Assembly (NCBI GenBank): GCA_028687375.1
Contig: JAQUAG010000019.1
Span: forward strand, 1-44,618
DNA from: Arcobacteraceae bacterium
Lineage (GTDB): Bacteria > Campylobacterota > Campylobacteria > Campylobacterales > Arcobacteraceae
Reading direction: 5' to 3'
Length of the DNA: 44,618 bases
Positions 27,123-34,086 of the stretch are shown one piece after another. Position 1 is the first letter of the stretch. Each line of letters opens with the position of its first letter. Made by a program: the position numbers and the translations under genes. The notes beneath the pieces were generated by a model, which saw nothing but the letters and a program-made list of their open reading frames with translations, was not told where the DNA came from and ran no database searches.

Positions 27123-27593
27123 GTGGGAAGAAGAAATTTTATAGCTTTAGCTCTTTTGCTTTTAACTATTCCACTAACAAAAGATACTGCTACAAATAGT
27201 TGGGAAATTATAAAATCGATACTTGAACATATATTTCCAAAATATAAAAATTTTATTGGAGCAAAGGAATTTCAGTTAACCCAATTTTTACACGTAGTAA
27301 GCTCAGATAAATATTTTAAAAAAGAAGATTTAAAAGTATTAGTTGATGGAAGCAAAAAAATTTATATTTTAAAAAATGAATTTACCTCTTTAGATAGTAA
27401 CCAAAAAGAAAAAATTTTGCGAGAATTTGAACAACAAGAATTTGGACAAAAATGGCTTTCAATGGTGATGAATTATGGAATTGAAGGGATGTTTAGTGAT
27501 CCTATTTATGGTGGAAATAAAAGTGAGTTAGGTTGGAAATCGATTGGGCATAATTCTGGCTTGCCACGACCAAAGGTTAAATATGGAGTTTGA
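27123..27593 (+). CDS. Small subunit of a GMC dehydrogenase (gluconate 2-dehydrogenase subunit 3 family)
   Basis: From the GTG at 27123 the product is 156 residues; AGAAGG lies 6 bases upstream. An ATG at 27117 would touch that ribosome binding site and is less likely. The N-terminus (GRRNFIALALLLLTIP) has a twin-arginine-like pair before a hydrophobic stretch, as in family members exported by the Tat system. The C-terminal part, GIEGMFSDPIYGGNK and GWKSIGHNSGLPRP, is the hallmark of the gluconate 2-dehydrogenase subunit 3 family. Such subunits escort the FAD subunit encoded next. The last 11 bases overlap that gene. Confidence 0.82.
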   Translation: MGRRNFIALALLLLTIPLTKDTATNSWEIIKSILEHIFPKYKNFIGAKEFQLTQFLHVVSSDKYFKKEDLKVLVDGSKKIYILKNEFTSLDSNQKEKILREFEQQEFGQKWLSMVMNYGIEGMFSDPIYGGNKSELGWKSIGHNSGLPRPKVKYGV

Positions 27594-29181
27594 TATTTGC
27601 ATTATAGGTAGTGGAGCTGGAGCTGGACCCATTGCTTATGAACTTTCACTTGCTGGGAAAAAAGTTGTTGTTTTAGAAAAAGGGGAATCTTTTCAAAGGG
27701 AAGATTTTTCTAAAGATGAGATAGCCTATTGTAGACGAGATGTAGTTACCCCAAGTCTTGATGATGAGTATCATATTATTGAGGAGTTCACAGAAAAAGG
27801 TTGGGAAAATGCCACCACAAAAGAGCTAAATTGGAGCTTTTGGAATGGGAATATTGTAGGAGGTGCTTCTAATTTTATGAGTGGATTTTTTCATAAATTT
27901 GAACCAACTGACTTTATTTTAAAAACAACTTTTGGTACGATTGAAGGGGCAAATATTGAAGATTGGTGTGTTTCATATGAGGAATTTGCACCCTATTATG
28001 AGAAAGTAAAAGAGATTGTTGGAGTTTCTTCCAATACAAAAGAACATCCTATTAGTGAACTTTTAGATAATAAATCAAAAGAGTTTGGTATCTCAACACA
28101 AAAGGTATCAAGAGCAATTTTAAGTGAAAATAAAAATGGACGAGATGGGTGTTATTACTCAAATTATTGTGGAAGTTATGGTTGCAGTAGTGGAGCAAAA
28201 GGGAGTTCAAGAGAAGCACTTTTAACTCCAGCTTTAGAAAGTGGAAATGTAACGATTTTGCCTAATATGTTTGTTAAAAGGCTCAATAGTCAAAATAATA
28301 AAGTCACAGAAGCTATTGTTTACAATAAAAAAACTTTTAAAGAGGAGATTATAAAAGCTAAAATCTTTGTAGTAGCTTGCGGAGCGATTGAAAGTAGTAG
28401 ATTGCTTTTAAATTCTACCTCAAAAGAGTATCCAAATGGATTAGCAAATAGTAGCGGAGAAGTTGGGAAAAATCTAGTTTTTAGTGGTGGAGGAGTTGTC
28501 ACTTGTGATTTAGATGAAACGATTTTGGAAAAAAACAAACTTTTTACGCAAGGTTTTTTTATAAATCGCGCATTCAAAGATTGGTATAGATTAGAGAATC
28601 AAAAAGGTGGAATGGTTGAATTGATTTTTGAACATGCAAATCCTATACGAAAAGCAATTGGGCAAAAATGGGGAGATGATGGAAAGCTTGTTTGGGGAGA
28701 AGAATTTTATAAAAAGTTAGAGATAAAATTTACAAAAACAAAACAACTTAACTGTGAAATATTTACCGATTGGTTGCCAAATGATGATTGTTTTGTTTCC
28801 ATTGATAAAAATCATAAAGACAAATATGGTGTTAATGTTGCCAAAATAAGAGTTGGTTCACATCCACAAAATCAAAAAGTAGGGGAGGCATTAGCTAAAA
28901 AAACGATAGAGTTTTTGAATTTTTTGGGTGGTACAAATATTCAAAGTGATCTCTCTCCCTATCCTCCACAAAATCTTCAAGCTGGTGGTTGTAGATTTGG
29001 GAATGACCCAAAAACATCAGTTTTAGATAAAAATTGCAAAGCTTGGGATGTGGAAAATTTATATGTAACTGATGGAAGTTTTATCCCTACAGGTGGAAGT
29101 GTTCCCTATACTTATACTATTTATGCAAATAGTTTTAGGGTCGCTGAAGCTATAAAAAACGATAAAGCTTTTTTCATTTAG
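27583..29181 (+). CDS. GMC-family FAD-dependent oxidoreductase (membrane dehydrogenase large subunit)
   Basis: The protein has 532 residues from the ATG at 27583 (AAAGG 6 bases upstream); an in-frame start at 27544 would add 13 residues inside the preceding gene. It begins with the FAD-binding Rossmann loop CIIGSGAGAGPIAYELSLAGKKVVVLEKG. Further on are WNGNIVGGASNFMSGFF, VVACGAIESSRLLLNS and the C-terminal LYVTDGSFIPTGGSVPYTYTIYANSFRVAEAI with the catalytic-side residues of GMC dehydrogenases. Relatives oxidise gluconate, sorbitol, fructose or other alcohols and pass electrons to a cytochrome c subunit. No cytochrome gene is adjacent here, and the substrate is unknown. Confidence 0.9.
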   Translation: MEFDICIIGSGAGAGPIAYELSLAGKKVVVLEKGESFQREDFSKDEIAYCRRDVVTPSLDDEYHIIEEFTEKGWENATTKELNWSFWNGNIVGGASNFMSGFFHKFEPTDFILKTTFGTIEGANIEDWCVSYEEFAPYYEKVKEIVGVSSNTKEHPISELLDNKSKEFGISTQKVSRAILSENKNGRDGCYYSNYCGSYGCSSGAKGSSREALLTPALESGNVTILPNMFVKRLNSQNNKVTEAIVYNKKTFKEEIIKAKIFVVACGAIESSRLLLNSTSKEYPNGLANSSGEVGKNLVFSGGGVVTCDLDETILEKNKLFTQGFFINRAFKDWYRLENQKGGMVELIFEHANPIRKAIGQKWGDDGKLVWGEEFYKKLEIKFTKTKQLNCEIFTDWLPNDDCFVSIDKNHKDKYGVNVAKIRVGSHPQNQKVGEALAKKTIEFLNFLGGTNIQSDLSPYPPQNLQAGGCRFGNDPKTSVLDKNCKAWDVENLYVTDGSFIPTGGSVPYTYTIYANSFRVAEAIKNDKAFFI

Positions 29182-29192
29182 GTAAGATTTGT

Positions 29193-29198
29193 TATAAT
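29193..29198 (+). promoter_or_regulatory. Probable sigma70 -10 box for leuC-mobA
   Basis: TATAAT inside GATTTGTTATAATCCGCG lies 39 bases before the leuC ATG. The T-rich run just upstream and the absence of a -35 box fit the promoters of this phylum. Confidence 0.6.
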
Positions 29199-29236
29199 CC
29201 GCGAATTATATAAAAACACAATGAAAAGAAGAGAAT

Positions 29237-30520
29237 ATGGGTCAAACAATAACAGAAAAAATTTTTAGTGAACATGTTGGGGAAAAAGTATTTGCAGGGC
29301 AAATTGTAAGAAGTCCAATAGATATGGTAATAGGAAATGACATCACAACTCCTATTTCAATCCACGCATTTGAAGAGAGTGGTGCGCAAAATTTAGCAAA
29401 TCCAGATGGATTTTGTATCGTACTTGATCACTTTATTCCAGCAAAAGATATAGCATCAGCAAATCAAGCAAGAATCTCAAGAGATTTTGCAGTAAAACAC
29501 AATCTTAAAAACTTTTTTGATGAAAAAGATATGGGGATTGAACATGCACTTTTACCTGAAAAAGGGCTAGTGATTCCTGGTGATGTTATCATTGGTGCAG
29601 ATAGTCACACTTGTACACATGGAGCTTTAGGTGCATTTTCAACAGGTATGGGAAGTACAGATTTAGCTTTTGCTATGGTAACTGGTGGAAACTGGTTTAA
29701 AGTGCCTGAATCTATCAAAGTTGTATTTAGTGGGAAGCCAAAAGAGTTTGTAACTGGAAAAGATTTAATCCTTAAAATTATAAGAATGATTGGGGTGGAT
29801 GGTGCTTTATATAAAACTTTAGAGTTCACTGGAGATACAATTCCTTATTTAACTATGGATGATAGATTTGCACTTTGTAATATGGCTATTGAAGCAGGGG
29901 CAAAGTCTGGAATAGTAGCGTATGATGATGTGACAAAAGAGTTTTTAGAACAAAGAGCAGAAGCTAATGGAGGTTTACGAAGTGAGCCAAAAATTCATTA
30001 TAGTGATGCAGATGCTGTTTATTGTCAAGTTTTAGAGATTGATGTAGCAAATCTTGAACCAGTGATTGCTTATCCGTTTTTACCAGAAAATGGACACTCT
30101 ATGAGTCAAGCAGTAGCTGATAATATCAGAGTTGACCAAGTTTTTATAGGAAGCTGTACAAACGGAAGGTTGAGCGACCTAAAAGTTGCATCAGAGATGT
30201 TAAACGGGAAAAAAGTGGCTCAACATGTAAGGATGATAGTAACTCCAGGTACTCAAAAAATCCTTAGAGAAGCTACAAAATTAGGATACATCGATATCTT
30301 AGTTGATGCAGGGGCAGTTGTATCAAATCCAACTTGTGGAGCTTGTTTAGGTGGATATATGGGGATTTTAGGTGATGATGAAGTTTGTATCTCTACAACA
30401 AACAGAAACTTTGTAGGAAGAATGGGAAGCAGAACTTCAAAAGTTTACTTATCAAATAGTGCAGTTGCAGCAGCAAGTGCAATTAGCGGATATATTACAG
30501 ACCCAACAACAATTAAATAA
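29237..30520 (+). CDS. leuC: 3-isopropylmalate dehydratase large subunit
   Basis: LeuC carries the [4Fe-4S] cluster that isomerises 2- to 3-isopropylmalate in leucine synthesis, together with the small subunit LeuD. The 427-residue length fits the shorter HacA/LeuC class (E. coli 466). Cluster cysteines are Cys307 in FIGSCTNGR and Cys367/Cys370 in NPTCGACLGG. Other landmarks are GADSHTCTHGALGAFSTGMGSTDLA and the C-terminal NRNFVGRMGS. GAAGAGA precedes the ATG. leuD is not in this window; mobA starts at the last base of the stop codon. A homoaconitase-type activity is the alternative for this class. Confidence 0.93.
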   Translation: MGQTITEKIFSEHVGEKVFAGQIVRSPIDMVIGNDITTPISIHAFEESGAQNLANPDGFCIVLDHFIPAKDIASANQARISRDFAVKHNLKNFFDEKDMGIEHALLPEKGLVIPGDVIIGADSHTCTHGALGAFSTGMGSTDLAFAMVTGGNWFKVPESIKVVFSGKPKEFVTGKDLILKIIRMIGVDGALYKTLEFTGDTIPYLTMDDRFALCNMAIEAGAKSGIVAYDDVTKEFLEQRAEANGGLRSEPKIHYSDADAVYCQVLEIDVANLEPVIAYPFLPENGHSMSQAVADNIRVDQVFIGSCTNGRLSDLKVASEMLNGKKVAQHVRMIVTPGTQKILREATKLGYIDILVDAGAVVSNPTCGACLGGYMGILGDDEVCISTTNRNFVGRMGSRTSKVYLSNSAVAAASAISGYITDPTTIK

Positions 30521-31083
30521 TGGTACAAAATATCCCTTGCGTTATCTTAAGCGGTGGGAAAAGTAGTCGAATGGGGGAGGATAAATCTCTTCTCCCTTTT
30601 CAAAATGAAAAAACTCTTATAGAATTTCAATATAAAAAACTTTCACAAATTTTTCAAAGTGTTTATATCTCAAGTAAAATAGACAAATTTGATTTTCCAT
30701 GTAATATTATTTATGATAAAAATGAGATTTATTCTCCAATGGTGGCAATAAAATCTATTTTACAAAATTTAGATGATGAAAAAGTTTTTATTATTACTGT
30801 TGATGTACCTCTTTTAAAAGAGGAAACTATTTTAGAACTTATAAATAGTTCTTTTAAAGATAAATTTGATGTAACAATTTGTGCTGATAATAGTAAAACT
30901 CATAATCTTATTGGGGTATTTCGTAAAGCTATTTTACCAATGATTGATAGTATGTTAGAAGAGGATAACCATAAAATAAATATGTTACTTACGCAAAAAT
31001 TGAAACTTCAAACAATATTTTTTAAAGATGAAGCTCAATTTTTAAATATCAATACAAAAGATGATTATTTAGCTTTTTTATAA
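30520..31083 (+). CDS. mobA: Molybdenum cofactor guanylyltransferase
   Basis: MobA adds GMP to molybdopterin to make the guanine dinucleotide cofactor used by formate dehydrogenase, nitrate reductase and similar enzymes. The 187-residue protein has the nucleotide-binding start CVILSGGKSSRMGEDKSLLPF and a mid-protein FIITVDVPLLKEETI strand holding the metal-binding Asp. Its ATG shares one base with the leuC TAA (TAATG), so the two are coupled although functionally unrelated. It converges on a membrane protein gene with one base between the stops. Confidence 0.93.
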   Translation: MVQNIPCVILSGGKSSRMGEDKSLLPFQNEKTLIEFQYKKLSQIFQSVYISSKIDKFDFPCNIIYDKNEIYSPMVAIKSILQNLDDEKVFIITVDVPLLKEETILELINSSFKDKFDVTICADNSKTHNLIGVFRKAILPMIDSMLEEDNHKINMLLTQKLKLQTIFFKDEAQFLNINTKDDYLAFL

Positions 31084-31084
31084 T

Positions 31085-31954
31085 TTACTCTTCCTCTATA
31101 CAACTACTTTGTTTGATAGTTTTATAAAACCATCCAAGACCCACAAACATCATAGTAGTACCAATGATGAGATAAAATGCAGATAGTAAATTGGCTGGAT
31201 TATCAGAAAGTGCTATTTTAAAAACAACTAAGAGTGTTTCAATTGAAAGGGCGATAATGATAGAGATTAAGAATTTCCCTAAAACTTTATATTGTTTATC
31301 TTCATCATGATCTAAAGATTGAAATAAAACCTCATGTTCAAAAATCTGTTTAGCCAAATCAAATATCGCTAATCCTAATGTAACAGCTATTATTGCTTTA
31401 AATATATTGTGCATAAGATTTACATCTGTTGGTGTAAAAAAAAGAAGTTCTCCAAAGATATAGATGCCATACCCTATAAGTAAAATTGATATTAAAGCTA
31501 AAATCCCAGAACCTAAAAAGTAAACTGCTCTTTTAAATTTATCATGAAATTGATTAAATTCAATTAGTTTTAGTTCTTCTAGTAGGGAGATAAGATTGAT
31601 ATCATAAACATAATATTTGTTATCTTTGAAATGAACCAAAGAGATACTCGCTTTTCCAGTTCTATAGTGTATATATGGATTTGAGATATAGATATTGTCA
31701 TTGAGTTGCATTTTAGAAAAATAATGACTCTTATCTCCACCGATATTATCATTTTCTTCCCTTTGTCTACAAATGATAGGGGTGATCTGTTTGAAATTTT
31801 CATCAACGGCATAAATAAGTTGAATAAAGCTATGTTGTTTTAAAATATGAGAAGCACTCTGCACGGGATCTTTTTGATAGCCATTTACAAGACTATATAA
31901 ATAATGATCTACTGTTAGTTTATGCTTTTTGTAAATATTAATCACTTGTTTCAT
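31085..31954 (-). CDS. Membrane protein with N-terminal PDC-like sensory domain
   Basis: The ATG at 31954 follows GGAGAAAAAG and gives 289 residues; a TTG four codons earlier is less likely. Residues 1 to about 145 look like a PDC/Cache-type sensory fold (KHKLTVDHYLYSLV, IQLIYAVDENFKQITPII, YISNPYIHYRTGKASISLVH). Four hydrophobic helices follow (about 145-175, 190-210, 225-250 and 258-280). There is no kinase, cyclase or methyl-accepting output domain. Unlike normal PDC sensors, no helix precedes the sensory part, so it would stay in the cytoplasm unless the topology is unusual. The function is unknown. Confidence 0.75.
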   Translation of the reverse strand: MKQVINIYKKHKLTVDHYLYSLVNGYQKDPVQSASHILKQHSFIQLIYAVDENFKQITPIICRQREENDNIGGDKSHYFSKMQLNDNIYISNPYIHYRTGKASISLVHFKDNKYYVYDINLISLLEELKLIEFNQFHDKFKRAVYFLGSGILALISILLIGYGIYIFGELLFFTPTDVNLMHNIFKAIIAVTLGLAIFDLAKQIFEHEVLFQSLDHDEDKQYKVLGKFLISIIIALSIETLLVVFKIALSDNPANLLSAFYLIIGTTMMFVGLGWFYKTIKQSSCIEEE

Positions 31955-32072
31955 CTTTTTCTCCAAAGTTAAATTGTAAATTTATAATAGTTACTTGACG
32001 ATTGTAACACTAATATACTGTTAATTTATTAATTGAGTATAATATTAATTGAATTTAAAATATTGTTGAGTA

Positions 32073-32408
32073 TTATTGAGCCATTTTAAAAATTTGATGG
32101 AGAGTAAGTCTGATACCACTATATCTCATAACTTTAGCCACTTTTTTCCAATAGACTTCTTCATAGCAGGGTGTTGGACATTTTCTACATCTTGGTTTCT
32201 CGTCGTATTGGCAGTTTTGAACTCTTTGGAGTGAATATTGAAAAGTATCAAAACAATTATTACAAAGGTTGATGTCTTCATAAAAATCTTGATTTTGATA
32301 GGTGTGTTTAATGTTGAAAGGGAATGACTCTTGATGATTGTGTTTACAAAAATATTCAAAATAAGTTTTGAGCGTAGTGATTTCTATTGTATATTTTTCT
32401 AATGTCAT
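32073..32408 (-). CDS. YgbA_NO family protein (nitrous oxide-stimulated promoter family)
   Basis: The 111-residue protein matches the YgbA_NO domain. It has an N-terminal helix with TYFEYFCKHNH, then a cysteine-rich core LCNNCF...NCQYDEKPRCRKCPTPCY, and the closing KVMRYSGIRLTL (the family's VMRYSGPRM element). The family name comes from induction by nitrogen oxides; the conserved cysteines suggest metal or Fe-S binding. In other bacteria ygbA is linked to recovery from nitrosative stress. Here it stands alone between the PDC-protein gene and aat, with no visible NO regulator site. Confidence 0.85.
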   Translation of the reverse strand: MTLEKYTIEITTLKTYFEYFCKHNHQESFPFNIKHTYQNQDFYEDINLCNNCFDTFQYSLQRVQNCQYDEKPRCRKCPTPCYEEVYWKKVAKVMRYSGIRLTLHQIFKMAQ

Positions 32409-32476
32409 AGTGAAATTTTAATTAAAAATAGAATAGTATTAGTTGATTTTAGTCAAGGAAAAAGTGAGAAATAATT

Positions 32477-33145
32477 ATGATGATACGAGAATTAAATCCA
32501 TATAGTCTAAGTTTTCCAAACCCACGGTTTGCATCAGATGAAGGGTTAGTGGCTTTTGGTGGAGATTTATCAAAAAATCGACTTTTAACAGCATATAGAA
32601 GTGGCATTTTCCCATGGTATAACAAAGAAGATCCAATCCTTTGGTGGTCACCAAATCCTAGAATGGTACTTTTTTTAGAAGATTTTAAAATTTCAAAGAG
32701 TTTAGCAAAAATGATAAAAAAGGGAATTTTTGAAGTACGATTTGATACTAATTTTAGAGGAGTTATTGAAAATTGTAAAAAAGTACAAAGAAATTATACT
32801 GAACATACTTGGATACAAGATGAGATAATTGAAGCATACTGTGAACTTTTTGAAGCTGGAATTGCACACTCTTTTGAAGCATATGTTGATGGAGAACTTT
32901 TAGGTGGTGGTTATGGCTTGGTGATGGGGGATGTTTTTTGTGGGGAAAGTATGTTTTCATACAAAAATGATGCTTCCAAAGTAGCATTGAGCGGATTAGT
33001 TGAAAGATTAACCAAGAAAGATTTTAAGATGATAGATTGTCAAGTTCCTAGCGAGCATCTTGAAAGTTTAGGGGCAAAAATAATTACAAGAGATAATTTT
33101 TTAGATATTTTAAAAAATGCGTTAGAAAATCCAAAAGAGTTTTAA
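32477..33145 (+). CDS. aat: Leucyl/phenylalanyl-tRNA-protein transferase
   Basis: Aat moves leucine or phenylalanine from tRNA to proteins with an N-terminal Arg or Lys, marking them for ClpS/ClpAP degradation in the N-degron pathway. The 222-residue protein shows SFPNPRFASDEGLVAFGGDL, the GIFPWYNKEDPILWWSPNPRMVL signature, YTEHTWIQDEIIEAY, GGGYGLVMGDVFCGESMFS and DCQVPSEHLESLGA. Two ATGs are adjacent (32477 and 32480), and either could be used. It lies 68 bases from the divergent YgbA_NO gene and converges on rnpB. Confidence 0.96.
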   Translation: MMIRELNPYSLSFPNPRFASDEGLVAFGGDLSKNRLLTAYRSGIFPWYNKEDPILWWSPNPRMVLFLEDFKISKSLAKMIKKGIFEVRFDTNFRGVIENCKKVQRNYTEHTWIQDEIIEAYCELFEAGIAHSFEAYVDGELLGGGYGLVMGDVFCGESMFSYKNDASKVALSGLVERLTKKDFKMIDCQVPSEHLESLGAKIITRDNFLDILKNALENPKEF

Positions 33146-33160
33146 ATTTGAAAAGAAAAA

Positions 33161-33489
33161 AGGTACAACGTAAGCCGCGTTTTGTCGTGGATAATAATTT
33201 ATCTAGTTTTTAAATCACTTTAAAAATCTTGCGAAAACAAAAAGATGTGAAGCTTATACCAATGTTTTCTTGCTTTAGGTTGGGTTTACATAACTATCTT
33301 GATTGCTCAAAATATTGGTGGGCTCTTACCCCGCCGTTTCACCTTTACCAGAGCTCTAACCAAGAGATGGAAGTATACTTTCTGTTGCACTATCCCTTAG
33401 ATTACTCTAGCCATCCGTTAGATGGAACCTTGCTTCACTAAAGCCCAGACTTTCCTCTTGATAAAATCAAGCTATTATCAGTTGTACCT
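33161..33489 (-). ncRNA. rnpB: RNase P RNA (M1 RNA, class A)
   Basis: This is the catalytic RNA that trims the 5' leader of pre-tRNAs. Read on the minus strand it opens with AGGTACAAC and closes with GTTGTACCT, which pair as helix P1. Conserved blocks follow in order: GAGGAAAGTCTGGGCT (CR-I, near 33441-33456), AAGGTGAAACGGCGGGGTAA continuing into GAGCCCACC (CR-IV, near 33322-33350), and ACAAAACGCGGCTTAC (CR-V, near 33171-33186). The length of about 329 nt fits. A T-rich run after P1 on the minus strand (33146-33160) can end transcription. Short open frames within it are not genes. It follows lolA on the same strand and faces aat. Confidence 0.96.
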
Positions 33490-33497
33490 TTTGTGGT

Positions 33498-33503
33498 ATC
33501 ATA
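33498..33503 (-). promoter_or_regulatory. Probable -10 box of rnpB
   Basis: TATGAT on the minus strand, in GGTTATGATACC, lies 8 bases before the first base of helix P1, as expected for an RNA whose 5' end is close to the transcription start. The rest of the promoter would overlap the lolA stop region. Confidence 0.45.
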
Positions 33504-33515
33504 ACCAAAAAAGTA

Positions 33516-34031
33516 TTATTTTTTTATAATATCATAATTTTTTGGTATTGTAAATAAGAAAATATTATCAGATAAGGTTACATCTCTTTGAAAATTTGTA
33601 AATAATATCACTACTTTGTTATCAAGTTCATCTTTGTAGCTTATTGATTTTAGAATATTATTTTCAATCATTATCGAATATTTAGTATCTTCAAGTCTAT
33701 TTTCATATATATTTTGTGAAACTTTTTTTGAGTTATTTATGATTTTCACTATATTCAGTTCATCATTTAAAGTTGATGTTATAGCTTGTTCAAGTTCAGG
33801 TTCATCGATGATAACTTGATTTTTATTGATATAGACATTTTTAACTATAGGTATTTTATAGCTCCATAAAATTTTATCATTGCCTTTTATTTTGAGTTCA
33901 CCTTGATATACAATTTCATTTCCTGATCTATTTTTTACAATTTGTTTAAAACTTGTATGAAGTGTTTTGAAATCCAAAATATTTCCAAATAGTACATTGG
34001 CAAGAAAGAAGCTTATAATTAATACTTTCAT
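33516..34031 (-). CDS. lolA: Outer-membrane lipoprotein carrier protein LolA (divergent type)
   Basis: LolA takes lipoproteins released by the LolCDE transporter and carries them across the periplasm. The 171-residue protein has a signal peptide (MKVLIISFFLANVLFG). Features of the LolA/LolB half-barrel follow: LHTSFKQIVKNRSGNEIVYQGELKIKG, DKILWSYKIP, KNQVIIDEPELEQA and the C-terminal FTNFQRDVTLSDNIFLFTIP. Identity to E. coli LolA is clearly low, as is usual in this phylum, but fold motifs and position (divergent from secA) agree. A good AAAGGAT precedes the ATG. Confidence 0.87.
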   Translation of the reverse strand: MKVLIISFFLANVLFGNILDFKTLHTSFKQIVKNRSGNEIVYQGELKIKGNDKILWSYKIPIVKNVYINKNQVIIDEPELEQAITSTLNDELNIVKIINNSKKVSQNIYENRLEDTKYSIMIENNILKSISYKDELDNKVVILFTNFQRDVTLSDNIFLFTIPKNYDIIKK

Positions 34032-34045
34032 AATTATCCTTTAGT

Positions 34046-34051
34046 TATAAT
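34046..34051 (+). promoter_or_regulatory. Probable -10 box of secA
   Basis: TATAAT in TTTAGTTATAATCGAG lies in the 55-base gap between divergent lolA and secA, 35 bases before the secA ATG. Confidence 0.5.
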
Positions 34052-34086
34052 CGAGCCAATTATATATGAAAAAGGATTAAAATTAT

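Noticed and set aside
33229-33441. Plus-strand open frame of 70 codons
   Set aside because: It lies wholly inside the RNase P RNA on the opposite strand, whose conserved blocks explain the sequence.
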